This document shows, in pieces, positions 44,454 to 52,670 of a DNA stretch of 64,000 nt (positions within the stretch are counted from its first letter, which is position 1; each line of letters begins with the position of its first letter). The notes under the pieces are model-generated. The model made no database searches. It saw nothing but the letters and a program-made list of their open reading frames with translations, and was not told the origin of the DNA. Origin of the DNA: an uncultured Litoreibacter sp. (GTDB lineage Bacteria > Pseudomonadota > Alphaproteobacteria > Rhodobacterales > Rhodobacteraceae). The translations under genes were made by a program, and so were the position numbers. The stretch spans positions 744,001-808,000 of the forward strand of contig CANNGL010000002.1 in NCBI GenBank assembly GCA_947504205.1. Direction: 5' to 3'.

Positions 44454-45571
44454 GCTGCCCTCGGATAGAAGTTGATCTGCGCAAATTGCGACACAACACA
44501 CGAACCGTTGTCGAGCGATTGAAAGGGCGTGGCATTCGGGTGACTGCAGTGACCAAAGCGGTATGTGGGCATCCAGCCATCGCACAGGCCATGCTTGACG
44601 GTGGCGTTACAGGCTTGGCTGAGGCGCGTTTGAGCAATGTGAAGCGGTTACGCCAAACCGGCATGACATGCCCAATCACCTTGATCCGGACGCCAATGCT
44701 GAGCCAGGTCGATGACGTCGTGCAACTCTGTGAGGCAAGCTACAACACTGAGATGTCTGTGATCGCAGCGTTGGCCGCTGCTGCGCTCAGACAAAACAAG
44801 GTTCACGGCATTATCTTGATGGTCGAAATGGGCGATCTGCGCGACGGGATTGTGCCGCAAGACGTTGGCCATATAGGACAGCAAGTCGTCGACATGCCCG
44901 GGGTGGCGCTGAAGGGCATCGGTGCCAACTTCGCCTGTCTGAGCGGCATCGCCCCGACGGCCACAAAGATGCAGACCCTGACCGCGCTTGCCAATGAAGC
45001 CGAGGGGCAGTGTGGCCCGTTCCTCGAGACGGTATCTGGCGGCAACTCTGCAAACCTGCCTTGGGCGTTCAGCGCGCGCGCCACCGGCCGGATCAACGAT
45101 CTGCGCATTGGCGAAGCCATACTGCTCGGCGTGGATCCGATCACAGGAGATCAGATCGGTGGTTTGTTTCGAGACACCTTCACACTTGTCGCCGAAGTGA
45201 TCGAAACCGACACCAAGACAGTGAGCCCACTCTTAGGCACCGCGGATCACGTATCGGCAATAATTCGGCTCGTTTCTACCACCCTCGAGACGACAAGGAT
45301 CATTCTTGCCCTTGGAAACCAAGACGTGGATGTGGAGGGGCTTTCGATGCCTGCTGGCAGTACACTTGTTGGTGCGACAAGCGATCACCTCGTCATTAGC
45401 ACGACAGATCAGAAGCTCCGCGTCGGATCGGAAATGCGGTTTCAGATGAACTATGGCGCATTGATGCGCGCCATGGCCGCGCCTGACATTCAAACGACTC
45501 TACACAATGACCGGCCTCGGTCACAGGTAAACGGTTCGCATGGCCCAAAGAAACACCTGGCATTGGTTTGA
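44450..45571 (+). CDS. Alanine/ornithine racemase-family PLP enzyme
   Basis: A 373-residue fold-type III enzyme. PRIEVDLRKLRHNTRTVVERLKGRGIRVTAVTKAVCGHPAIAQAMLDGG is the start of the barrel with the PLP lysine in VTKAVCG; EMGDLRDGI and SGGNSANLPWAF are further family marks. It is closer to ornithine racemase and its relatives than to Alr/DadX. The start is a TTG coupled to the DUF1611 gene. In this pair it would interconvert L and D forms of an amino acid acted on by the DgcN-like partner, which here is next to a racemase, not the enolase-type DgcA. Confidence 0.85.
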   Translation: MSCPRIEVDLRKLRHNTRTVVERLKGRGIRVTAVTKAVCGHPAIAQAMLDGGVTGLAEARLSNVKRLRQTGMTCPITLIRTPMLSQVDDVVQLCEASYNTEMSVIAALAAAALRQNKVHGIILMVEMGDLRDGIVPQDVGHIGQQVVDMPGVALKGIGANFACLSGIAPTATKMQTLTALANEAEGQCGPFLETVSGGNSANLPWAFSARATGRINDLRIGEAILLGVDPITGDQIGGLFRDTFTLVAEVIETDTKTVSPLLGTADHVSAIIRLVSTTLETTRIILALGNQDVDVEGLSMPAGSTLVGATSDHLVISTTDQKLRVGSEMRFQMNYGALMRAMAAPDIQTTLHNDRPRSQVNGSHGPKKHLALV

Positions 45572-45620
45572 CCGACAGCGTTGGGACCCGACAAAGAGAA
45601 ACCAAAGAGGAAATTATCAC

Positions 45621-45812
45621 TTGGCAAAACTAACAAAAGCAAACGTGTTCAAGGCTCAAACTCCCAAAGCCGAAACACCGATGGAGAAGACCACCCGCAT
45701 CGTTCGCAAGATGGTCGAAGAAGAGGCCGAGCAGCGCCAAGCCAAGAACGACCGTCTTCGCAACGCGCGCCTTGAACGAGAAGCTAACACTCCGACAAAG
45801 CCGTCGCGCTAG
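45621..45812 (+). CDS. Small charged hypothetical protein
   Basis: A 63-residue protein from the TTG at 45621, preceded by AAGAGGA. It is rich in Glu, Arg and Lys and its second half (EKTTRIVRKMVEEEAEQRQAKNDRLRNARLERE) is likely one long helix. No function is recognised. Confidence 0.55.
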   Translation: MAKLTKANVFKAQTPKAETPMEKTTRIVRKMVEEEAEQRQAKNDRLRNARLEREANTPTKPSR

Positions 45813-45919
45813 GGGCGTAGGAAAGGTTCAACCAAGGCGAACCACATCGCAACACCCCACGCTTCGCCTGCGTCTTTCAATCTGCCTGAGCGACCGGACA
45901 CACCAGAAGGAATTTGCCA

Positions 45920-46198
45920 ATGACGCACGCAGACGAGAGCACAACAAAAGTTCACTATATCTGTCAGACATACGTGGAACAGAAGCCGGGGCGCGACGGG
46001 CAAGCGAGCCTGAAGATTGGCAAACAATTTCAGTATTCCACCGCAGCAGAAGCTCAGAACAGAGCGGAACGGGAAGCCCAGTCCGAAGATTGCGTCGGTG
46101 CCGATGCCTATATGATTAGTGAGGACCCAAGCAGTGGCGAAGTCGGATCACCCAGCTTCCTTGTCAGGCTCGGGAATGTCCCGGAAACTGATGACTAA
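45920..46198 (+). CDS. Small hypothetical protein
   Basis: A 92-residue hydrophilic protein from the ATG at 45920, with AGAAGGA upstream. It has two Cys (YICQTYVEQ, SEDCVGADAYMISED) and an acidic C-terminus. KIGKQFQYSTAAEAQNRAEREAQ looks like a conserved helix. No known domain is recognised. Confidence 0.6.
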   Translation: MTHADESTTKVHYICQTYVEQKPGRDGQASLKIGKQFQYSTAAEAQNRAEREAQSEDCVGADAYMISEDPSSGEVGSPSFLVRLGNVPETDD

Positions 46199-46288
46199 TA
46201 GCACTATGCTTATCGCTTGAGATCGTCCATGAAGCATCCCCCGACTATTGGCCGAGCTCGTCTGTTGTACAAATCGAGCATGCACAGC

Positions 46289-46354
46289 GAATGGCAGCAA
46301 TGCGGGCTGCGATCGCAGCATAAATTGATCACGTTGAAGGTCCGCTTAGGGCCG
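46289..46354 (+). repeat. 66-bp dispersed repeat, copy 3
   Basis: Begins GAATGGCAGC, has GCGGGCTGCGATCGCAGCAT in the middle and ends CTTAGGGCCG. Ungapped against copies at 24355, 39431 and 49885. Located in the gap before the convergent histidine kinase gene. Confidence 0.75.
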
Positions 46355-46416
46355 GTTGGACGATCATTCAGTTCAACACGGCACGGGAGAAAGGGCGTAC
46401 AACTCTCTGACCGAGC

Positions 46417-47718
46417 TTACTCGGCCACGGTCAACAAGTCCGCGCTATGTCCAACCACTTCTTTTGTTGGAAGCCGGAGGGTGAATTCGGACCCCATGCC
46501 TGGCCCTTCACTCGCTGCTGTAACTTCTCCGCCATGTGCATGAGCGATTTGGCGAACGTTGTTGAGCCCAAGCCCCGTCGAACTTTCGTCCCCAGTTGGC
46601 TTAGCCGAAAGCGTCTGAAATGCACCGAAAGCCCGTTTCAGGTCATCTCTTGTCATGCCTTGGCCCTGATCGCGAATGATGACGGAAATAAAGTCGCCGT
46701 CGTTCTCGATGCAAACTCTGACCTGTGTCCCTGCGAGCGAATACTTGATAGCATTGCTTATCAGGTTGTCTATCGCTTCGAGGCACAGGCTTTCGTCAAG
46801 AAACGCCGTGCAATCAGCTTCGGATGTCAAAGACAAGCTGATCGTCTTGCGTTCAGCGTTCTCGGAGTTGTTATCAATCGCCTGTCGAACCAATCCTGGC
46901 ACATCGGTCTGCTTGGGACGCAATTGCATCTCAGCGCTGTCACTACGACACCGATGCAGCGTCGCCGATATGATTGCAGAAAGACGCTCTGCGTTATTGG
47001 TGATCTTTTCGAGATCGCTGTCTGCTCTCTCTGCATCGAATGTTGACCGTCGTAGTCGGGCCTGCAAAACCTCGGCTTTCGCCATTATGGCAGAAAGTGG
47101 ATTTCGCAGATCATGGGCAACCATTCCTAGGATACTGGTTTTGAATTGATTTGCGTCGTGCAGTGCCTTGTTGCGCAATTCTATTGAGTGGTTGGCTGAT
47201 CGCAGTTTTTTGATCAATAACTCGCGTTCCTCTAGCAACGCGCGATACTGCATCTCTGCTTCGATCCGTGCGCCAAATATCTTGATGATCTGAGTGGCCA
47301 GCTCAGGTTGTTTGATCGGGTCCTTTGAAAAAAAGGCGAAGTTTCCAACAACCTCTCGATCGCGGTCGCGTATCGGGACCCCGATGTACCCTTCCCACCC
47401 ACTTTCGCGGGGAAATCGCTTTGCCAAGGCCCGTGGAACGGTGAAGACTTCTCCCCCGTAGACACACTCACATGGCGTACCTTTCAATCTATACGCGATG
47501 CTATCGTCTGCGATGCCGTTTCGAAGCGCATATGTCGCCTCGGCGCGTTTGGCAGGTTTGCCGTCACCAATTGTGATCAGAACTAACTGCGCGTCCATCG
47601 CCCAGCTCAATGTATGGACCACGCGTTTCAGAAAAATTGTCCCGATTTCCCCACCGACTCCGTCTGCCAACGCGTTCAAAAGATCGTTTTCTGAGAAATC
47701 GCGTTCTAATGTTCGCAT
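46417..47718 (-). CDS. Soluble sensor histidine kinase with GAF domain
   Basis: A 433-residue kinase. Residues ~20-160 form a GAF-type sensor (CVYGGEVFTVPRALAKRFPRESGWEGYIGVPIRDRDREVVGNFAFF), a coiled coil follows, then the H-box LGMVAHDLRNPLSAI (His about 202), N-box DNLISNAIKYS, G1 IRDQGQGM and G2 ESSTGLGLNNV. No transmembrane helix is seen, so it senses an intracellular cue. No response-regulator gene is adjacent; the partner must be elsewhere. Confidence 0.92.
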   Translation of the reverse strand: MRTLERDFSENDLLNALADGVGGEIGTIFLKRVVHTLSWAMDAQLVLITIGDGKPAKRAEATYALRNGIADDSIAYRLKGTPCECVYGGEVFTVPRALAKRFPRESGWEGYIGVPIRDRDREVVGNFAFFSKDPIKQPELATQIIKIFGARIEAEMQYRALLEERELLIKKLRSANHSIELRNKALHDANQFKTSILGMVAHDLRNPLSAIMAKAEVLQARLRRSTFDAERADSDLEKITNNAERLSAIISATLHRCRSDSAEMQLRPKQTDVPGLVRQAIDNNSENAERKTISLSLTSEADCTAFLDESLCLEAIDNLISNAIKYSLAGTQVRVCIENDGDFISVIIRDQGQGMTRDDLKRAFGAFQTLSAKPTGDESSTGLGLNNVRQIAHAHGGEVTAASEGPGMGSEFTLRLPTKEVVGHSADLLTVAE

Positions 47719-47793
47719 TCCTAATCCATTCTGAAGTCGAGCAGCATAGTGCTTTAAGCGTGGTGCCTTCGGTCGTTTGCACGGGACTTAATT

Positions 47794-47807
47794 CAATTGC
47801 GCAATTG
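47794..47807. promoter_or_regulatory. Perfect 14-bp palindrome upstream of the kinase gene
   Basis: CAATTGCGCAATTG lies 76 bases upstream of the kinase start codon. It is a possible operator; nothing else supports this. Confidence 0.3.
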
Positions 47808-48002
47808 GGCAAGTAACCTGCGTCTCGATCTTCGGAGCCTGCGCCCTTGTCTTGCTCCATGCTGTTGGCCAGTGTGAGGCCGAACTTCGCGACTTAAGTA
47901 AACAGCAGGTCAAGAGTGTTCAGTGTCGTGATTTAGGAATTGAAGAACGGTATTGTCCTGAGTGGTTTCCGTTCGGATCATTCGAGATTTTGCATCCGTA
48001 GC

Positions 48003-48067
48003 AAATGGGCGGTTTGACTGACCACAACGCAGCAATGTCGTCACGGATCAACGGCGGCTAAGGGCCA
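48003..48067 (+). repeat. 66-bp dispersed repeat, copy 4 (65 bp)
   Basis: Reads AAATGGGCGGTTTG at the left, CACAACGCAGCA in the middle and CTAAGGGCCA at the right, one base shorter than the full copies. The rest of the surrounding 440-base gap (47719-48159) holds no credible gene. Confidence 0.65.
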
Positions 48068-48159
48068 GTCTGTATCACAGAATTCACAGCCGTATGACAA
48101 ATACCGCATTGTACCTATGGTCCGCTCCGAGTCCTAAGCTGGCTCAGGATGAATGGCGG

Positions 48160-49707
48160 TCACATGTACCCGTGCGTTGTCTTAGCAACTGACTTATGGA
48201 ACGCGCGGTCCGAAAAGTCCTGTTCGGACAGGAATACACCAAGTCGCGAAGCGTCACCAAATTCCCAACCGATCAAGCTACTTGATGGTATGTCCAGCAC
48301 CACGGCCGTTTCATCAATGCCTGCGTGGCGAAATGCATCGCGAATATCGCCTCCAATAAAGCCAACCTCGACCTCCGCTTGGCGCTTCCAGTAGGGTTCA
48401 AGCTTTCCGCGAATGCGAAGCGGCACCAGCGCCGGGTCTCGCGCGTATTGATGCCGTGCATAGCTTTCATAGAATTCGAAAGTGTCGGATGAACTTAGGG
48501 AAAAAAGAAGCTCGTTTTTTGACCACTGAAGGCCCCGAAGAGGCTGAAAAAGTGCCTGCGCCATTTCGTGGGAATTGGCCGCCGTTTGCTCCACGGCCTC
48601 GGCCTTGGCAAGCAAGTCTTTGAAGAGAATCCCCAGCTCTGCGATTTTTGCGGCATGCTTTTCAAGGTCTTCGCCTTCGCTTGCGCGTTTGTCGAGACGC
48701 CATTGAGGCACGTTTTCTGCCTGTGTCAGAAGATCTAGGCTTTTCTCCAAAAGGGCTTGAACGAGAGGCACATCGAACGGTGCCCAATCTGGATCGCGTA
48801 GATCAAACCCGACCTCATCCTTTGTTATCCAAACCTGATAGAGCGGCTTGCCTTGATCATCCAGCGCGTCTGGGCGCTCTGCGTCGGATGGCGGAGCTTC
48901 TTCCGGCAGGATTCGCACCGGCCAGCGTGCTGTGATTTCACAAGGATCTCCGAATAACCGCTGAAGGGCCGGTATGTTCTTGTAAATATGGGCGACACCT
49001 ATGTTTTCGTATCCAGACGGAAAATCCCGCTCGGACCCAAGCTCTGTTGTATGCAACAGATGTGCGCCATTGCAACCGCGATCCACAAAGATCACCAGCC
49101 ACCCGTCCTTTGGGGCGTGATCTGCCCAAATCCCGCTTGGCAGGTCATGCAATGCAATTTGCGCAATAAATGTTGCTGGTTTCTGATCACGAGTTGGCCA
49201 CAGCGTGCCCGAAGGCAAGGAGGGGCGCCCGCCCAGCCAACTGCTGGATGGCACAGGTGGTACGATAACTTCGACCCGCGCTCTCTTCGGGGCCGGTTGA
49301 CTTTTTGTTGGGATTGTTAGGTTTTGGTTGCCCGATTGCACGACCTCTCGCGCGATCTTTTCGAACGTATCCCCCTTTTTGACGGGGATACCCATGGACT
49401 TCATCATATCCAAGCGCGGGTCGTTTGCCGAATTTGACATGCTGACGGTGGAGTTTGCGCTGAGATTTGGCGCGTGTGCTGTGCCTCGTGCCGCCAAAGA
49501 CCGACCGAGTGCTATAAAAAGTAAGCCGCCGAGGAATAACACCAATGCTGGCAAAAGTGTTTCCGCACCCGCAGACAATAGCTCGCGTCTCCCATTCCCG
49601 GAGGCCATCAGGCCCAAGAACGCGGCAATTACCGCAAGCACTCCTAAAACGTAGGATGATATGGCTAACACTCTCATTGCAATTCTCACAGAAACCTTGC
49701 GGCTCAT
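48160..49707 (-). CDS. DUF1963 (YwqG-like) protein with N-terminal membrane helices
   Basis: About 515 residues from the ATG at 49707. Two hydrophobic helices lie near the N-terminus (ISSYVLGVLAVIAAFLGLMA and LLPALVLFLGGLLFIALG). The rest is a DUF1963/YwqG domain: SSSWLGGRPSLPSGTLWPTRDQKPATFIAQIALHDL and GWLVIFVDRG near its start, and the closing VGFIGGDIRDAFRHAGIDETAVVLDIPSSS. The family has no firm function; it occurs with toxins and immunity genes in some genomes. Confidence 0.72.
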   Translation of the reverse strand: MSRKVSVRIAMRVLAISSYVLGVLAVIAAFLGLMASGNGRRELLSAGAETLLPALVLFLGGLLFIALGRSLAARGTAHAPNLSANSTVSMSNSANDPRLDMMKSMGIPVKKGDTFEKIAREVVQSGNQNLTIPTKSQPAPKRARVEVIVPPVPSSSWLGGRPSLPSGTLWPTRDQKPATFIAQIALHDLPSGIWADHAPKDGWLVIFVDRGCNGAHLLHTTELGSERDFPSGYENIGVAHIYKNIPALQRLFGDPCEITARWPVRILPEEAPPSDAERPDALDDQGKPLYQVWITKDEVGFDLRDPDWAPFDVPLVQALLEKSLDLLTQAENVPQWRLDKRASEGEDLEKHAAKIAELGILFKDLLAKAEAVEQTAANSHEMAQALFQPLRGLQWSKNELLFSLSSSDTFEFYESYARHQYARDPALVPLRIRGKLEPYWKRQAEVEVGFIGGDIRDAFRHAGIDETAVVLDIPSSSLIGWEFGDASRLGVFLSEQDFSDRAFHKSVAKTTHGYM

Positions 49708-49884
49708 TTGTCCGAGGTAAAGTTGCCAATAATATGGCGTGTTTCTGCCGATGAATTTATGAACCAAAAATTGGTTCTAACCACACGGGGGCAACATTTT
49801 AGTGCGCCCGAAAGCTATGTTGATTGAACATTCACTTAGCGCGCGACGTTGATCCTCGACAGTCCGCGATTCGGCACCATGCAC

Positions 49885-49950
49885 GAATGTCCGGTTTGGC
49901 GGTTCGCACCGCAGCATCCCGAACTAACGGCCAAAGTCCGATTAGGGCCG
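49885..49950 (+). repeat. 66-bp dispersed repeat, copy 5
   Basis: Begins GAATGTCCGG, has CGCACCGCAGCAT in the middle and ends GATTAGGGCCG. Its position relative to the third recombinase copy, just after the gene's 3' end, is the same as that of copy 2 to the intact recombinase. Confidence 0.78.
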
Positions 49951-49973
49951 CCGTTGCAGGCGACCCTGTGGCA

Positions 49974-50606
49974 CTAGATCTCAATGGCTTCCGCGATGGC
50001 AAGCGCATCTTCCAGTTCAACTCCAAGATATCGGACCGTGCTATCCATCTTTGTGTGACCAAGCAGCAGCTGAACTGCTCTTAGGTTTCCCGTCTTCTTG
50101 TAGATTTGGGTGACTTTGGTTCGGCGCATCGAATGTGTGCCTTAGGCACTTGCCTCTAATCCAATGGAAGTCACCCAGTCGCGGACAATCCGCGCGTATT
50201 GGCGGGTCGAGATATGCAAGCGCTCATGGAAGCGGCCAGGCCAAAGGTACTCTGAGCCGACCATAAGTTCATCTTGCATCCACTTCTCGACAGAAGCTCG
50301 GGTTCCCTTTGATATCTCAAAGCGCACCGGTTTCTGCGTCTTGCTTTGCAGTACAGATGCCCGTTCCTTGATCTGACCCGACGCCATGATGTCCACGACC
50401 TTCATTTTGACCAGATCACAGCCGCGGAGTTTGCTGTCGATTGCCATATTGAACAGTGCGAGATCGCGGTGATTTTCGGCAAGCTCAAGTCGGACGCGTA
50501 TTGCCCAGACATGTTTTGGTTTTAGTGGACGTTTTTGTCCAACGATACGTCCTTTGTTCCATGCAGGCCGAAGAGCGCGAATGGCTGGTAGGTTAGGTGT
50601 TTCCAT
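49974..50606 (-). pseudogene. Tyrosine recombinase, third copy, interrupted by a stop codon
   Basis: The same length (633 bases) as the intact copy at 39519-40151 and nearly identical in protein sequence, but the Tyr codon in GLEATAYGTHSMRR is a TAA here (50142-50144). Downstream the frame continues with HSMRRTK, LLGH and VRYLGVELED intact. One substitution thus removes the catalytic C-terminus. Nucleotide differences from the intact copy are mostly at third codon positions, so the protein was under selection until recently. Confidence 0.9.
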
Positions 50607-50772
50607 GACTGATCCTCCGATCCGCCATACCCCCCCAACCGACAACACGACGTTGACGGTCTGTCTTATCACGTCATGGGGCGATGCATGTTGTCACGAC
50701 TCCGCTAACTATTGGGCGACAGTTGGTGCTCCAATTTGGACTCTAGACGTTCCAGCCAGAACCCACTTCGAC

Positions 50773-51042
50773 ATGTCGTATCGAGCACGAGTCGATGAGG
50801 TGTTCATAGCCATCCGGCAAGTAGGACACCTTCCGGTCGTCTCCGAACCGTTTCTTAACGGCATCCAGATCGTCCCATATGGATACAAACATCACCATAT
50901 TCTCATCACCTTAGATGCACCGACCAAAGAAGTACCCATCATTTCCCGGATGCCCTTCCACGACCTTCGAAGAAGTGGTCGAGAAGTTCTCATGCAGTTC
51001 CTCGACATGGCCGTCTTTGACTTGAACTTCGAATATTCTTAG
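50773..51042 (+). CDS. Hypothetical protein, weakly supported
   Basis: An 89-residue frame from the ATG at 50773 (ending MAVFDLNFEYS). It is protein-like in composition and there is no competing frame on either strand, but no ribosome site precedes the ATG and the open frame extends upstream into the recombinase leader. No domain recognised. Confidence 0.35.
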   Translation: MSYRARVDEVFIAIRQVGHLPVVSEPFLNGIQIVPYGYKHHHILITLDAPTKEVPIISRMPFHDLRRSGREVLMQFLDMAVFDLNFEYS

Positions 51043-51090
51043 GACTGGTCCGCTACTGGTCATCCTGGTCTCCTAGTTCAACGGGTGGGA

Positions 51091-51600
51091 TCAATGATGG
51101 GTCATCGTTCCGGTCGCGATCCCAAGGTGATGCTCCTGGTGGTGGGCCCCAATCGTCATCAAGCCATGGAACCCTAGTGCTTTGATCATTTGCTGTTCGC
51201 CATTCACTCGGACAACGACAACAGCTTCGTTGGTTTCGACTTCCGTAGTCCATCCAGTTTCAGCGTCGAGGAACGGAGCATGTGCCGGAACCATACGATG
51301 CAGTGCCTCGATCACTTCTTTGCTTCCGGTCACATCGAACTGGACCGCTCCTTCGACCTCCTTTTGCTCAGCTACCGACTGGGTGGCGAGAAGCTCCATA
51401 TCGACCAGATGTCTCTGTAGGGCAGGGATATCCACAGTTGTCCAGTCTGTGTGAGGGTTCTGTCGAAGCATGTCCACGATTTCAGCCAGAGCGGCGAATG
51501 CGGACTGGCCGACCTCTGTCGGATCGGCATGGTTATGAGAGTGCTGCGCCAACGCTGGGCTTCCAAACATCAGTGCGGTGACAAGGGTAAATCTGAGCAT
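51091..51600 (-). CDS. Histidine-rich secreted protein
   Basis: About 169 residues with a signal peptide ending GSPALAQ. The mature protein starts HSHNHAD and ends HHQEHHLGIATGTMTHH, so both ends are rich in His and likely bind metal. The ATG at 51600 is seven bases after GGAG; an ATG at 51612 is possible. It is divergent from a Crp/Fnr gene and lies next to the copper operon, so a periplasmic copper-binding or buffering role is a reasonable guess. Confidence 0.75.
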   Translation of the reverse strand: MLRFTLVTALMFGSPALAQHSHNHADPTEVGQSAFAALAEIVDMLRQNPHTDWTTVDIPALQRHLVDMELLATQSVAEQKEVEGAVQFDVTGSKEVIEALHRMVPAHAPFLDAETGWTTEVETNEAVVVVRVNGEQQMIKALGFHGLMTIGAHHQEHHLGIATGTMTHH

Positions 51601-51649
51601 CTGGGTCTCCATCTATCTCTTTTTGTCTACAACCGATGGAGCCAAGGGG

Positions 51650-51667
51650 ATATGATCAAGATCATAT
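51650..51667. promoter_or_regulatory. Crp/Fnr-type palindrome between divergent genes
   Basis: ATATGATC-AA-GATCATAT is a perfect palindrome whose centre, TGATCAAGATCA, matches the TGAT-N4-ATCA core of Fnr/Dnr boxes. It overlaps the start codon of the Crp/Fnr gene (51666) and lies about 50 bases upstream of the His-rich gene, fitting autorepression and control of that gene. Confidence 0.6.
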
Positions 51668-52232
51668 GATCCCAGCACCCTTTGATATGCTGCCGTCAGA
51701 TCGGCTGAAGAAATTCACCACTCCCAAAGGGATGGTTTTGTTTCGAGAGGGTGATCCTACGAAAGGTCTGTTCCTGAGTTCGACGGCGATGATCAGGATG
51801 GAGCGCATCGGCCCAGATGGAGAGCCCGTCACGATCCACACGGTTCAAGAAGGTCAGTCTTTTGCCGAAGCTTCCGTGTTCGCTGACAGATACCATTGCG
51901 ACGCGGTTGTCCTCGTAGAAGGTGAGGTCATTCGCATCCCCAAGTCCGTCGTCTTGGCTGGATTTGCCGATCCCAAATTTTCCACCGCCTATAACCGCAT
52001 CATGTCTCGCCAGGTCCAGGCTTACCGACAAATCGTTGAGATCATGTCGATACGGTCCGCAGTGGAAAGAGTATACGCGGCTGTGGTCGCTGGTTTGCTG
52101 GACGCCTCAATCATGAACCTCTCGCAGCGCATCGCGCTGACCCACGAGGCGACCTATAGGGCTCTGCGTACACTGGTCAGCCAGGGAAGGTTGGAAAACC
52201 CGAGCCGTGGTGAATACAGACTTCCGAGATAA
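51666..52232 (+). CDS. Crp/Fnr-family transcriptional regulator
   Basis: About 188 residues from the ATG at 51666. The cyclic-nucleotide-binding fold (LFREGDPTKGLFLSSTAMIRMERIGPDGEPVTIHTVQEGQSFAEASVFADRYHCDAVV) is followed by a long dimer helix and a winged helix (LSQRIALTHEATYRALRTLVSQGRLENP). Only one Cys is present, so it cannot hold an Fnr iron-sulfur cluster. An in-frame ATG at 51636 would extend it by ten residues. It ends just 3 bases before the convergent cytochrome gene. Confidence 0.88.
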   Translation: MIPAPFDMLPSDRLKKFTTPKGMVLFREGDPTKGLFLSSTAMIRMERIGPDGEPVTIHTVQEGQSFAEASVFADRYHCDAVVLVEGEVIRIPKSVVLAGFADPKFSTAYNRIMSRQVQAYRQIVEIMSIRSAVERVYAAVVAGLLDASIMNLSQRIALTHEATYRALRTLVSQGRLENPSRGEYRLPR

Positions 52233-52235
52233 CCG

Positions 52236-52670
52236 TCACTGATGTGGCGGGTTTCGTCCGGCTTGAATTCCCCGAACACGTTCTGGCCAGGTTGAGCGGA
52301 TGTAGGCAAGAATATCCCAGATTTCTTCGTCTGAGATAACATCGGCGAACCCCGGCATTCCACTCTTGAAGTTGGTGATGCCTCTTTCCGCCAATGCACC
52401 TTGCCCGCCAAGCTTTGTGTAAAAGAACAGCAGTTGGTTGTCGTGGTGCCAGGTGTGCCCCGTTTCGTCATGAGGAGGAGCAGGCATCGTCCCGTCATCG
52501 TTCTGTCGCTGCCAGTTCGGCTGGCCCTGAAGCTCGGCGCCGTGGCAAGAGGCACACTGCTCCGCGTATAGCGTCTGACCCCGTGCAAGATCACGATCTT
52601 CGAGTTCGTGGGCAGCAAAGACGATTGTGGGCAGCAGGAATGGGACGACGAATGTGAACCGGCTCATCAT
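52236..52670 (-). CDS. Secreted class I cytochrome c
   Basis: About 144 residues with a signal peptide ending TIVFA. One haem site, CASCH, follows RGQTLYAEQ; FKSGMPGFADVISDEEIWDILAYIRSTWPE provides the axial Met and C-terminal helix. The ATG overlaps the oxidase stop by 4 bases, so it is the last gene of the four-gene operon. It probably accepts or delivers electrons for the oxidase. Confidence 0.87.
   Translation of the reverse strand: MMSRFTFVVPFLLPTIVFAAHELEDRDLARGQTLYAEQCASCHGAELQGQPNWQRQNDDGTMPAPPHDETGHTWHHDNQLLFFYTKLGGQGALAERGITNFKSGMPGFADVISDEEIWDILAYIRSTWPERVRGIQAGRNPPHQ

Noticed and set aside
46217-46543. Plus-strand 108-residue frame before the kinase
   Set aside because: It spans the 66-bp repeat and runs antisense into the kinase gene.
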